Shown one piece after another: positions 51,791 to 59,917 of a stretch of DNA of 64,000 nt; positions within the stretch are counted from its first letter, which is position 1, and every line of letters starts with the position of its first letter. Where the stretch lies: NCBI RefSeq assembly GCF_020990385.1, contig NZ_CP087597.1, positions 147,001 through 211,000 of the forward strand, written 5' to 3'. The translations under genes and the position numbers were made by a program. This DNA comes from Paracoccus sp. MA (GTDB lineage: Bacteria; Pseudomonadota; Alphaproteobacteria; Rhodobacterales; Rhodobacteraceae). The notes beneath the pieces were generated by a model. The model ran no database searches, had not been told where the DNA came from, and saw nothing but the letters and a program-made list of their open reading frames with translations.

Positions 51791-52618
51791 ATGCGGATAT
51801 TCGTTCATCAACATGACAACGGGCGGGCTGGTGCCGCCCGCCGCTTCGCCGTCCTTCTTCTTTCCGGCCTGAGTTTCGCCGTCGCCCCGACTGCCGGCTT
51901 GCTGGCGCAGCCCGTGCCGCCCACGCATCCTGTCGAGCAGCAGAACAGCGATCCTTTCGCCGCCCATGTCGCGGAAGCCTCGCGGCGCTTCGGCATTACG
52001 CCCGCCTGGATCCGCGCCGTGCGCCATGTCGAAAGCCGGGGTAATCCGCGCGCGGTGTCGCCCAAGGGCGCCATGGGCCTGATGCAGATCATGCCGGAGA
52101 CATGGGCGGCGCTGCGCGCCCGCCATGCACTCGGCAGCGATCCGTTCGATCCGCGCGACAACATTTTTGCGGGCGCCGCCTATCTGCGCGAGATGCACGA
52201 CCGCTACGGCACCATCTCCGGCATGCTGGCGGCCTACAATGCCGGGCCGGGCCGCTACGACGAATATCTGGTCTCAGGCCGGGCCCTACCGGCCGAGACC
52301 CGTGCCTACGTCGCCGCGCTCGAATCAATGCTGGGCGGCGAGCCGCTGCCCGGCGCCGGTTTCGCTCCTGCGCCGCCAGCCGACTGGCGCGAGGCACCGC
52401 TCTTCGCCGGCAACATGACCGGCGGTCTGGATTCGGCACGACCCCAGCCCGGCGGTCTGTTCGTCCGCCGGTCCGATGCAGAACAACCGCAGTACGATGG
52501 CGCATTGGCTGCCGGTCCGGAACCGCCTGCCGAACGGTCCGACACCGCTTCAGACGCCCGCGCGCCGCAATCCGATGGCCGGTTCGTGCGCCGTTCCGAT
52601 GCAGGAGCCGTGCAATGA
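51791..52618 (+). CDS. Lytic transglycosylase (VirB1-like, SLT domain)
   Basis: 275 residues with a signal peptide (hydrophobic ARRFAVLLLSGLSFAVAPTA, cleavage near LLAQP). SLT domain about residues 55-160: catalytic Glu in VRHVESRGNP, then KGAMGLMQIMPETW, LREMHDRYG and MLAAYNAGPGRY. Opens the cell wall for the transfer channel. The C-terminal 100 residues contain three imperfect repeats with GLFVRRSDA and GRFVRRSDAG. Confidence 0.9.
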   Translation: MRIFVHQHDNGRAGAARRFAVLLLSGLSFAVAPTAGLLAQPVPPTHPVEQQNSDPFAAHVAEASRRFGITPAWIRAVRHVESRGNPRAVSPKGAMGLMQIMPETWAALRARHALGSDPFDPRDNIFAGAAYLREMHDRYGTISGMLAAYNAGPGRYDEYLVSGRALPAETRAYVAALESMLGGEPLPGAGFAPAPPADWREAPLFAGNMTGGLDSARPQPGGLFVRRSDAEQPQYDGALAAGPEPPAERSDTASDARAPQSDGRFVRRSDAGAVQ

Positions 52619-52667
52619 AAAATCATTCCACCAGTTCGGTCACTCCCATTTGCAAAGAGCGCAACAG

Positions 52668-53246
52668 ATGAAGATCGCCTATGCGGACCCGCCCTATATC
52701 GGCTGCGCACATCTCTACCGCGACCGGTCCGATTACGCCGGCGAGGTTGATCATGCGGCACTGATCGCGCGGCTCGAACGGGATTACGACGGCTGGATCC
52801 TGCATGCCGCCGCGACACCGCGCTCGTTCGCCGTTCTCGCACCGCTGGTCGAGCCGACGGGCGCCCGGTGGATGGCCTGGGTGAAGGGTTTCGCCGCCTT
52901 CAAGCGCAACGTGCCGGTCGCTTATGCCTGGGAGCCGGTGATCGTCAAAGCCGCGCGCAAGCCTGCGGTCAGCAAGCGGCTGGTCCTGCGCGACTGGCTC
53001 CAGGAGAGCATTACCCTGCGCCGCGGGCTGACCGGCGCCAAGCCGGAAGCCGTCTGCCATTGGGCCTTCGAGATGGTCGCTGCGCGGCCCGAGGATACGC
53101 TCGATGACCTGTTTCCCGGCACCGGCGCCGTCACCGCCGCATGGCATTCCTGGCAACGGAAATTCACCCTGCCGGACGATCCTCTGCCCGATTTTCCTCA
53201 GCCCGACAGCGCCCGCCGCGGGCGATCCCGTCCAGGAGGCTCGTGA
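52668..53246 (+). CDS. DPPY-motif DNA methyltransferase-like protein
   Basis: 192 residues from ATG 52668. The motif MKIAYADPPYIGCAHLY at the very N-terminus is an adenine-methylase motif IV; DLFPGTGAVTAAW near residue 150 is a motif I (circularly permuted order). Small enzyme of the kind carried by phages and ICE to modify their own DNA. The upstream open frame overlaps the transglycosylase gene and is not coding. Confidence 0.7.
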   Translation: MKIAYADPPYIGCAHLYRDRSDYAGEVDHAALIARLERDYDGWILHAAATPRSFAVLAPLVEPTGARWMAWVKGFAAFKRNVPVAYAWEPVIVKAARKPAVSKRLVLRDWLQESITLRRGLTGAKPEAVCHWAFEMVAARPEDTLDDLFPGTGAVTAAWHSWQRKFTLPDDPLPDFPQPDSARRGRSRPGGS

Positions 53247-53296
53247 TGAGCGTTTATCGGGGAAATCGCGCTGTAGCGTACAACAGCGCAGGAACG

Positions 53297-53480
53297 GGCG
53301 GCGCGGCCCTTGGGGCCACGCCGCCTTCAGAAAACATGCAAGATAAAAGCCCGCGATGTGCGGGCCGGGCGGTCGGGGGTGTTTGCCGGGGTTTCGAGGG
53401 TTCTGCGCACCTCGCGACGCCAAACCGCACCTCGCAGCTTTCCGGATTATGCAGGTCCTTGAGCGAATCCCGCACCTCGC
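53297..53480. other. Candidate oriT: long palindrome, second hairpin and direct repeats before the relaxase gene
   Basis: 53297-53325 is a near-perfect palindrome: GGCGGCG-C-GGCCC-TTG-GGGCC-A-CGCCGCC. A second hairpin GCCCGC-GATGT-GCGGGC is at 53349-53365 and is preceded by AAAA (a terminator for leftward transcripts). CGCACCTCGC occurs three times, at 53406-53415, 53426-53435 and 53471-53480. The set lies directly upstream of the relaxase, the usual place of oriT. No nic consensus is recognised. Confidence 0.5.
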
Positions 53481-53493
53481 AGGAAATCGGCCC

Positions 53494-55230
53494 ATGAGCA
53501 GCGAGGACGATTTTCGCATCCGTCCGGGACGGATCCGCTCCAGCCGCAGCCAGCGTGCCCGGCCTTTCGTGGCCCAGGCGCTCGCCGCCGCGCAGAAGGC
53601 CGGCGGGCGCGTGTCGCGCAGCGGCAGGATCGTGTCGCCGGGGGCCTCGCGCTTCGGCCGGGGCCGAACTGCGGCCGTCCGCGCCAACAGGCTGATTACC
53701 CGCCGCACCCGGCTCTGCACTGTGAAGGTCCGGGTGGTCCGCAGAGTCGCGCAGGCCGCGGCGCTGCCCCGGCATCTGGGCTATCTCGGCCGCGACGGCG
53801 TCACCCGCGACGGCGAGAAGGCCCGCATGTTTGGTCCGCACACCGACGATGCGGACATCAGGGACTTCGCCGAGCGCAGCGAGGACGACCGGCATCATTT
53901 CCGTGTCATCGTCTCGCCCGAGGATGCCGCCGACATGGCGGACCTGAAGCGTTTCACCCGGGACTTCATGGCGCAGGTGGAAAGGGACCTCGGCACGGAT
54001 TTGGACTGGATCGCCGTCGATCACTGGAACACCGACAATCCCCATGTCCATGTCATCCTGCGGGGACGCGCCGATGACGGCAAGGATCTGGTCATCTCCC
54101 GCGACTATATCCGGGAAGGGTTGCGCGACCGGGCGCAGGACCTGATCACCCGGGAACTGGGGCCGCGCCATGACCATGAGATCCGCCGCGGCCTGATGCG
54201 GCAGGTCGAGGCGGAACGCTGGACCGCGCTCGACCGCCAGCTTCTCCGGGATGCCGGCAAGTCTGGCGTCATCGACATGGCGCTGGGCATCGACTGCCCG
54301 CGGGACGATTTCCTGCCGCAGAAGATCGGCCGGCTGCGGCATCTGGAACGCCTCGGCCTGGCCGATCGGGTCGGGCGGGCGCAATGGATGATCAGGCCCG
54401 AGGCCGAGACCATGCTGCGCGACCTCGGCGAGCGCGGCGACGTCATCAAGCGCATCCACCGCGCGCTGTCGGGGCAGGGGATCGAGCGCGGAGTCTCGGA
54501 CTACGTCTTCGCCGGCGAGGCCGATGGCCCGATCCTCGGCCGGCTGGTCGAGCGCGGCCATGACGACGAGTTGAAGGGCAGCGCCTATGCGGTGATCGAC
54601 GGCGTGGACGGCCGCACCCATCACATCCGGCTGCCGCATCTCGACGCCGCCGGCGACAGCGCGCCCGGCTCCATCGTCGAGTTGCGCAGATACGAGGATG
54701 CGCGCGGCGAGCGCCGCACCGCGCTGGCCGTCCGCTCCGATCTGGATATCCGCGCCCAGGTGACCGCCAATGGTTCCACCTGGCTCGACCGCCAGACGGT
54801 GGCCCGCGATCCCGTACCGCTGTCGGAGGCCGGTTTCGGTGCCGAGGTGCGGCAGGCGATGACGCGGCGCGCGGAGCATCTGATCGGGGAGGGTCTGGCC
54901 GAGCGGCAGGGCGGCCGCGTCGTCTTTGCCCGGCGGTTGCTGGACCGGCTGCGCGAGCGCGAGGTCGGTGATCTGGTGGAGAGGCTCACCCACGAGACCG
55001 GTCTGCCGTTCGACCGGACGGCCGGTGGCGACACCATTGCGGGCACCTACCGGCGGCGCTTTGCCTTGGCCTCGGGTCGCTTCGCCATGATCGACGACGG
55101 GCTGGGCTTCAAGCTGGTGCCCTGGACGCCCTCGCTCGAACGGCATCTGGGCCAGCATGTCTCCGGCGTGGCCCGTGCGGATGGTGGTATGGACTGGAGC
55201 TTCGGCCGCAAGCGCGGGTTGGGATTGTAG
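53494..55230 (+). CDS. Relaxase/mobilisation nuclease (DUF3363-type, VirD2-like)
   Basis: 578 residues from ATG 53494. Basic N-terminal region; nuclease domain with HHFRVIVSPEDAADM, LDWIAVDHWNTDNPHVHVIL (metal-binding HxH). DUF3363 region follows with RDLGERGDVIKRIHRALSGQ and a C-terminal FALASGRFAMIDDGLGFKLV ... WSFGRKRG. Nicks oriT and pilots DNA into the recipient. Catalytic Tyr candidates lie in RHLGYLGRDG. Complete length for the family. Confidence 0.93.
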   Translation: MSSEDDFRIRPGRIRSSRSQRARPFVAQALAAAQKAGGRVSRSGRIVSPGASRFGRGRTAAVRANRLITRRTRLCTVKVRVVRRVAQAAALPRHLGYLGRDGVTRDGEKARMFGPHTDDADIRDFAERSEDDRHHFRVIVSPEDAADMADLKRFTRDFMAQVERDLGTDLDWIAVDHWNTDNPHVHVILRGRADDGKDLVISRDYIREGLRDRAQDLITRELGPRHDHEIRRGLMRQVEAERWTALDRQLLRDAGKSGVIDMALGIDCPRDDFLPQKIGRLRHLERLGLADRVGRAQWMIRPEAETMLRDLGERGDVIKRIHRALSGQGIERGVSDYVFAGEADGPILGRLVERGHDDELKGSAYAVIDGVDGRTHHIRLPHLDAAGDSAPGSIVELRRYEDARGERRTALAVRSDLDIRAQVTANGSTWLDRQTVARDPVPLSEAGFGAEVRQAMTRRAEHLIGEGLAERQGGRVVFARRLLDRLREREVGDLVERLTHETGLPFDRTAGGDTIAGTYRRRFALASGRFAMIDDGLGFKLVPWTPSLERHLGQHVSGVARADGGMDWSFGRKRGLGL

Positions 55231-55241
55231 GGCCGCTCACC

Positions 55242-55284
55242 TTGACGGTCTATGTCGCAACCCCATATGACTACAGATAGTCAT
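55242..55284 (+). promoter_or_regulatory. Promoter/operator of the Phd-PIN toxin-antitoxin pair
   Basis: -35 TTGACG (55242-55247), -10 region CATATGAC (55264-55271). The perfect palindrome ATGACTA-CAGA-TAGTCAT (55267-55284) overlaps the -10 and is the likely antitoxin operator. Confidence 0.55.
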
Positions 55285-55298
55285 CATGAGGATCGACC

Positions 55299-55550
55299 AT
55301 GAAGGAACTCCAGTTGCGGGATGCGAAGGCGACGCTGTCCGCCGTGGTCGATCAGGCCGTGGCGGGCGAGCCGACGGTCATCACCCGGCACGGCCGCAAG
55401 GAAGCGGTGCTGCTCTCCTTCGAGGAATGGCAGCGCATCTCCCGGGTGCCGGATTTCGCCGATCTGCTGCTGGCTTTCCCCGGCGAGCCGGAGGACATTC
55501 CCGAACGCGCCCGCAAGCCTGCACGGGCGCTGCGGGACACGGGCTTCTGA
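55299..55550 (+). CDS. Phd/YefM-type antitoxin
   Basis: 83 residues. MKELQLRDAKATLSAVVDQA, TVITRHGRKEAVLLSFEEWQ are typical Phd/YefM. The C-terminal part (DLLLAFPGEPEDIPERARKP) should wrap the toxin. Inserted between relaxase and TraG genes, where it can stabilise the element. Confidence 0.9.
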   Translation: MKELQLRDAKATLSAVVDQAVAGEPTVITRHGRKEAVLLSFEEWQRISRVPDFADLLLAFPGEPEDIPERARKPARALRDTGF

Positions 55551-55553
55551 AGC

Positions 55554-55988
55554 TTGTATCTGCTCGACACCAATATTCTCTCGGCCTCCGCGCCGATGCG
55601 GCGCGATGCCGATGCGGAGGCTCTTGCGGTCTGGATGCGCGCCCAGAGCGACCGGCTCTATCTCTCGGCCATCACCATCGCCGAGATCGAGGCCGGCATC
55701 GCCCGTGCGGTCAGGATCGGCGCCAGCACCAAGGCACCTGCGCTGCGCCGCTGGCTCGCCGCCATCGAGCATTTCTATGCCAGCCGGATCCTGCCCTTCG
55801 GCATCGAGGAGGCCCGTCAGGCCGGGGCGCTCCTCGACCGGGCGCGCGCCCATGATCCGGGTTTCGAGGACATCGCCATTGCCGCGACGGCGGCCGCGCA
55901 CGGCTTGACGGTGCTGACCGCCAACGAACGGCACTTCGAGCCGCTGGGAGTGCCTTATGTCAATCCACTGAAGGAACTGCCCGCATAG
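55554..55988 (+). CDS. vapC: PIN-domain toxin (VapC/FitB-like)
   Basis: 144 residues from TTG 55554, three bases after the antitoxin stop. Acidic residues: Asp in YLLDTNILSA, Glu in ITIAEIEAGI, Asp in PGFEDIAIAATA, and Asn/Asp-type in LTVLTANERHF. The fold cleaves RNA with divalent metal. FitB-like C-terminus (GVPYVNPLKE). Confidence 0.9.
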   Translation: MYLLDTNILSASAPMRRDADAEALAVWMRAQSDRLYLSAITIAEIEAGIARAVRIGASTKAPALRRWLAAIEHFYASRILPFGIEEARQAGALLDRARAHDPGFEDIAIAATAAAHGLTVLTANERHFEPLGVPYVNPLKELPA

Positions 55989-56163
55989 CGGCAGCGGGTG
56001 ATGGGAAGGCAGAACCAGCGCTGACTGGCGGGTCGCCGCATCCTGCAAGTATTTTTACGCAGCCCTGCGCCGGCCCGCGACCCGCCTAGGGATTGCGGTT
56101 GAATCCTGCGACAGGTGGGTTTTCCTCATTGCATCGGATACCTGCAGGGAGCCTGGAACCGCC

Positions 56164-58185
56164 TTGTCCGGCACGAAGATCCTCTGGGGCCAGATCCTCG
56201 TCGTCTTCCTGATCGTACTGATCTCGGTCTGGTCCGGCACGCAATGGGCGGCCTGGCGGCTCGGTTTCCAGCCCCAGCTCGGCCCGCCCTGGTTCGATCT
56301 GTATGGTATCCCGGTCTATTACCCGCCGGCCCTGTTCTGGTGGTGGTACTTTTATGACGCCTATGCCCCGCGCATCTTTGTCGAGGGCGGCATCGTCGCC
56401 GCCTCTGGCGGCTTTCTCGCCATTGCCGTCGCCATCCTGATGTCGGTCTGGCGGGCCCGCGAGGCCGCCGATGTCGACACCTACGGCTCGGCACGCTGGG
56501 CAGGGCGGGCCGAGATCGAGCGGGCGGGGCTGCTCGGCCCCGACGGCGTGGTGCTGGGGCGATACGATCAGGACTATCTGCGCCACGACGGGCCGGAGCA
56601 TGTGCTCTGCTTCGCCCCGACCCGCTCCGGCAAGGGCGTCGGGCTGGTGGTGCCGACCCTGCTGACCTGGCCCGGCTCGGCCATCGTCCACGACATCAAG
56701 GGCGAGAACTGGCAGCTGACCGCCGGGTTCAGGACCAGGCACGGCCGGGTCCTTCTGTTCGATCCGACCAATCCGGCCTCCTCGCCCTACAATCCCTTGC
56801 TGGAGGTGCGCCGCGGGGAATGGGAGGTGCGAGACGTCCAGAACATCGCCGATATCCTGGTCGATCCCGAAGGTTCGCTGGAGAAGCGCAACCACTGGGA
56901 AAAGACCAGCCACGCCCTGCTGGTCGGCGTCATCCTGCATGTGCTCTATGCCGAGAAGGACAAGACCCTCGCGCGCGTCGCCGCCTTCCTCTCCGATCCG
57001 CGCCGGTCCATCGAGGCGACGCTGGCGGCGATGATGAAGACCCCGCATCTGGACGAGGCCGGGCCGCATCCGGTGATCGCCAGCGCCGCGCGGGAACTGC
57101 TGAACAAATCCGAGAACGAGCGCTCCGGCGTGCTGTCGACGGCGATGTCGTTCCTCGGCCTCTATCGCGACCCGGTCGTGGCGGCGGTGACATCGCATTG
57201 CGACTGGCGCATCGCCGATCTGATCGCGGGTGAGACGCCCTCAACGCTTTATCTGGTGGTGCCGCCCTCGGACATCTCGCGGACCAAGCCGCTGATCCGG
57301 CTGGTGCTGAACCAGATCGGGCGCAGGCTGACCGAGGATCTGCACGCAGAAGACCGCAGGCACAGGGTGCTGATGTTGCTGGACGAGTTCCCGGCCCTCG
57401 GCCGGCTCGACTTCTTCGAATCCGCCCTGGCCTTCATGGCCGGATACGGCATCAAGTCCTTCCTGATCGCGCAGTCTCTGAACCAGATCGAGAAGGCCTA
57501 TGGCCCGAACAACGCGATCCTCGACAACTGCCATGTCCGGGTCAGCTTCGCCACCAACGACGAGAGGACCGCGAAGCGGGTCTCGGACGCGCTCGGCACC
57601 GCCACCGAGATGAAGGCGATGAAGAACTATGCCGGGCACCGCCTGGCACCCTGGCTCGGACATATCATGGTCTCGCGTTCCGAGACCGCCCGGCCGCTGC
57701 TCACCCCCGGCGAGGTGATGCAGCTGCCGCCGGAGGACGAGATCGTCATGGTCGCCGGCACCCCGCCGATCCGGGCCAGGAAGGCGCGCTACTATGCCGA
57801 TCCGCGCTTCAGGGAGCGGATGCTGTCGCCGCCCGATCCGCGCGAGATGGTGCGATCCGCGCTGCCGGACGATTGGACCGGACTGCAGCCGCCAAGGCCG
57901 GATGCGGGGCAGGGGGCTGATGCCGCCGCCGTGCCGAATGCCGCGCTTGCCCACGTCGACACCAATTCGTCCGGGTACTCGGACAATGCCGGGCTGCGCC
58001 GCGAACCGGGGTTGGAGCCGTATCAGGACATCGTGCCCGAACCGGTAACGCTCCCGGAGAACGAGTTCGATCCCGATTTCGAGGCCCCCGAGCAGCAGGC
58101 GGTCCGTAACAGGGGGCTGGCCCGCGACATGCGCCGGGTCGCGCGCCAGATCTCGATGAACCAGGACGACGGGTTGGAACTTTGA
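56164..58185 (+). CDS. traG: Type IV coupling protein TraG/VirD4
   Basis: 673 residues from TTG 56164. Two or three N-terminal membrane helices (LVVFLIVLISVWSGTQWAAW; PPALFWWWYFYD; GGFLAIAVAILMSV). Walker A APTRSGKGVGLVVPTLL at about residue 155, Walker B VLMLLDEFPALGRL at about 395, and the SLNQIEKAYGPNNAILDN motif. Hexameric ATPase that brings the relaxase-DNA complex to the mating channel. Acidic C-terminal tail after residue 580. Confidence 0.94.
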   Translation: MSGTKILWGQILVVFLIVLISVWSGTQWAAWRLGFQPQLGPPWFDLYGIPVYYPPALFWWWYFYDAYAPRIFVEGGIVAASGGFLAIAVAILMSVWRAREAADVDTYGSARWAGRAEIERAGLLGPDGVVLGRYDQDYLRHDGPEHVLCFAPTRSGKGVGLVVPTLLTWPGSAIVHDIKGENWQLTAGFRTRHGRVLLFDPTNPASSPYNPLLEVRRGEWEVRDVQNIADILVDPEGSLEKRNHWEKTSHALLVGVILHVLYAEKDKTLARVAAFLSDPRRSIEATLAAMMKTPHLDEAGPHPVIASAARELLNKSENERSGVLSTAMSFLGLYRDPVVAAVTSHCDWRIADLIAGETPSTLYLVVPPSDISRTKPLIRLVLNQIGRRLTEDLHAEDRRHRVLMLLDEFPALGRLDFFESALAFMAGYGIKSFLIAQSLNQIEKAYGPNNAILDNCHVRVSFATNDERTAKRVSDALGTATEMKAMKNYAGHRLAPWLGHIMVSRSETARPLLTPGEVMQLPPEDEIVMVAGTPPIRARKARYYADPRFRERMLSPPDPREMVRSALPDDWTGLQPPRPDAGQGADAAAVPNAALAHVDTNSSGYSDNAGLRREPGLEPYQDIVPEPVTLPENEFDPDFEAPEQQAVRNRGLARDMRRVARQISMNQDDGLEL

Positions 58186-58188
58186 GCC

Positions 58189-58605
58189 ATGCCGGAACAT
58201 GCCGACAAGAAGAAACGCCTCTCGGTCTATCTGGACCCCGAGCTGATGCTGCTGCTGGCCGATTATGCCGACCGGCGCGGGAAATCCCGCTCCCTCGTCG
58301 CCGAAGCGGCCATCGCCTCCTTCCTCACCCCCGATGCTGACGAGCGGCAGGAGGCGGCGATGACCCGGCGGCTCGACCGCATCGACCGCAGCATTCAGCG
58401 GCTGGAGCGCGACATCGGCATTGCCAACGAGGCCTTCGCGATCTTCATGCGATCTTGGCTGACCGCGACCCCGGCACCGCCCGATGCTGCGGCGCGGGCG
58501 CAGGGCGGCGAACGCTACGACCGCTTCCTTGAGGCCCTAGGTCGGCGTCTCGCCGGCGGGCCGAGGCTCCGGCAGGAGGTGCCGGGCGATTCTGATCAGG
58601 CGTGA
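58189..58605 (+). CDS. CopG/ribbon-helix-helix family protein
   Basis: 138 residues, 3 bp after traG. KKKRLSVYLDPELMLLLADY-ADRRGKSRSLVAEAAIASFL is a ribbon-helix-helix, followed by a coiled coil (RRLDRIDRSIQRLERDIGIA). In complete elements trbB follows here. In this window the conjugation genes end with this one, and 58606-58758 holds no gene. Confidence 0.85.
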   Translation: MPEHADKKKRLSVYLDPELMLLLADYADRRGKSRSLVAEAAIASFLTPDADERQEAAMTRRLDRIDRSIQRLERDIGIANEAFAIFMRSWLTATPAPPDAAARAQGGERYDRFLEALGRRLAGGPRLRQEVPGDSDQA

Positions 58606-58758
58606 TCGGATGCACCGGCGGGCATTGCAGGAATTTCTGCAATGGAATCCGATGGGTCAAAACGACAGACCAATCGGATGGCAGATCTGGGAGCCGTATC
58701 CAGGCCGCGGTATCCTCTTCCAGCTTAAATCGAGCCAAGCGCGCATGCATCGGCTCGA

Positions 58759-59448
58759 TCAACGAACAGGTATGCGCTCGTCGCCCCACAGCTCTTTTCG
58801 CGCGATGACCTTCTGGCGAAAATCGGCCTCTGCCTGCGGGTCCAGCTTTTCGTCGGTATAGGTCTCGAAATAGGTGGCGACATAGGACAGCCGCACCGAC
58901 AGCGGCTCGCGCACGTTCAGCGCGTAATATCCCATCTGCGTATAATAGAAGTTGCGGGCCCGGATGATCGCCTGGCGTTCGGCAAAGCCATGGGCCGCGA
59001 ACATGGCGATCAGCGCGTCCATGCGCTGCTGGTCCGACTGCGCGATGACCGCCTGAAGCGCGGCATCGCCCCGCGCCCAGTCGCGCACGGCGAAGTCGAG
59101 CCGCGGATCGAACAGTTCGGGATCCAGCCAGCAGATGAACAGGGCCAGGATGCGGTCCTGAAGCGTGCCCGGCGCAGTCGCGGCTTGGATGATGCTGGCC
59201 GTGTTGGACTGCTGCCACACGTCCAGCATGGCCTCCAGCAATTCGTTGCGGTCGGCAAAGTGCCAGTAGAAGCTGCCGCGCGTCACCCCCAGCAGATCCG
59301 CAAGCCGGGTGATCCTGACCGCGTCGATGCCGTTTTCGATCAGCATTTCCAGGGCTTTTTCCAGCCAGTCCGCGCGTGTCAGCCGGGGCTGGGCATGATC
59401 CTCCTCGGCTTCCTTGCTGACACGCTCTATCAGCTGGCGCTTTTTCAT
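58759..59448 (-). CDS. TetR-family transcriptional repressor
   Basis: 229 residues from ATG 59448, preceded by GGAG; the ATG at 59460 lies inside an operator and is less likely. HTH: NGIDAVRITRLADLLGVTRG-SFYWHFADRNELLEAML. Ligand domain helical. Divergent from the cupin/oxidase/TRAP operon, with two palindromes between, so it probably represses both directions until an amine-type ligand binds. Confidence 0.88.
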   Translation of the reverse strand: MKKRQLIERVSKEAEEDHAQPRLTRADWLEKALEMLIENGIDAVRITRLADLLGVTRGSFYWHFADRNELLEAMLDVWQQSNTASIIQAATAPGTLQDRILALFICWLDPELFDPRLDFAVRDWARGDAALQAVIAQSDQQRMDALIAMFAAHGFAERQAIIRARNFYYTQMGYYALNVREPLSVRLSYVATYFETYTDEKLDPQAEADFRQKVIARKELWGDERIPVR

Positions 59449-59458
59449 TGACTGCTCC

Positions 59459-59492
59459 ATACACGTCTGTATCTTCCAATACACCACTGTAT
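59459..59492. promoter_or_regulatory. Tandem TetR operators
   Basis: ATACA-CGTC-TGTAT (59459-59472) and ATACA-CCAC-TGTAT (59479-59492): two 14-bp palindromes with identical 5-bp arms, 20 bp apart. They sit between the divergent tetR and cupin genes. Confidence 0.75.
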
Positions 59493-59551
59493 GGTGCTGG
59501 GCGATTGCTTTCTGCACCAGAACAGATGGCATGTCCGGGGGGAAGAGAAAG

Positions 59552-59917
59552 ATGACGAATGCCGACAAGGCGCCGCCGCGCCTGAACCGCTTTTCCGATC
59601 TGCATTTCCAGCCGCGTTTCGCCTATCCCGCGATGGCCGAGGTCGCGGAGGTCGCCGGCCTGGCGGATCGCAGCGAACTTGCGGGCGGCTTTGCCCGGTT
59701 TCGGGATGCGGACATTCCCTGGCAGGTGAAATACGACGAACTGATCCTGGTCATCTCGGGGTCCTTCGCGGTCGAAACGCCGCAGGGCCGGCTGGAAGCC
59801 GGGCCCATGGACACCATCTGGCTGCCCGCCGGCACCGAGGTGCGCTATGTCTCGGAGGATGCGCTGGTGTTCTACAGCCTCCAGCCTGCAAGCTGGGCCA
59901 CAGAGGCGGCTGCATGA
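59552..59917 (+). CDS. Cupin domain protein (EutQ-like)
   Basis: 121 residues from ATG 59552 (GGGGGAAGAGAAAG upstream; ATG 59531 is an alternative). Cupin strands: WQVKYDELILVISGSFAVET, GRLEAGPMDTIWLPAGTEVR, YVSEDALVFYSLQP. A full His metal set is not visible, as in EutQ-like proteins. First gene of the oxidase/TRAP operon; ATGA overlap with the oxidase gene. Confidence 0.82.
   Translation: MTNADKAPPRLNRFSDLHFQPRFAYPAMAEVAEVAGLADRSELAGGFARFRDADIPWQVKYDELILVISGSFAVETPQGRLEAGPMDTIWLPAGTEVRYVSEDALVFYSLQPASWATEAAA

Noticed and set aside
53254..55158. 634-residue minus-strand open frame
   Set aside because: Antisense of the relaxase, which has full family motifs.
58610..58861. Small plus-strand ORF after copG
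   Set aside because: Overlaps the tetR end, and has no start signal or conserved pattern.
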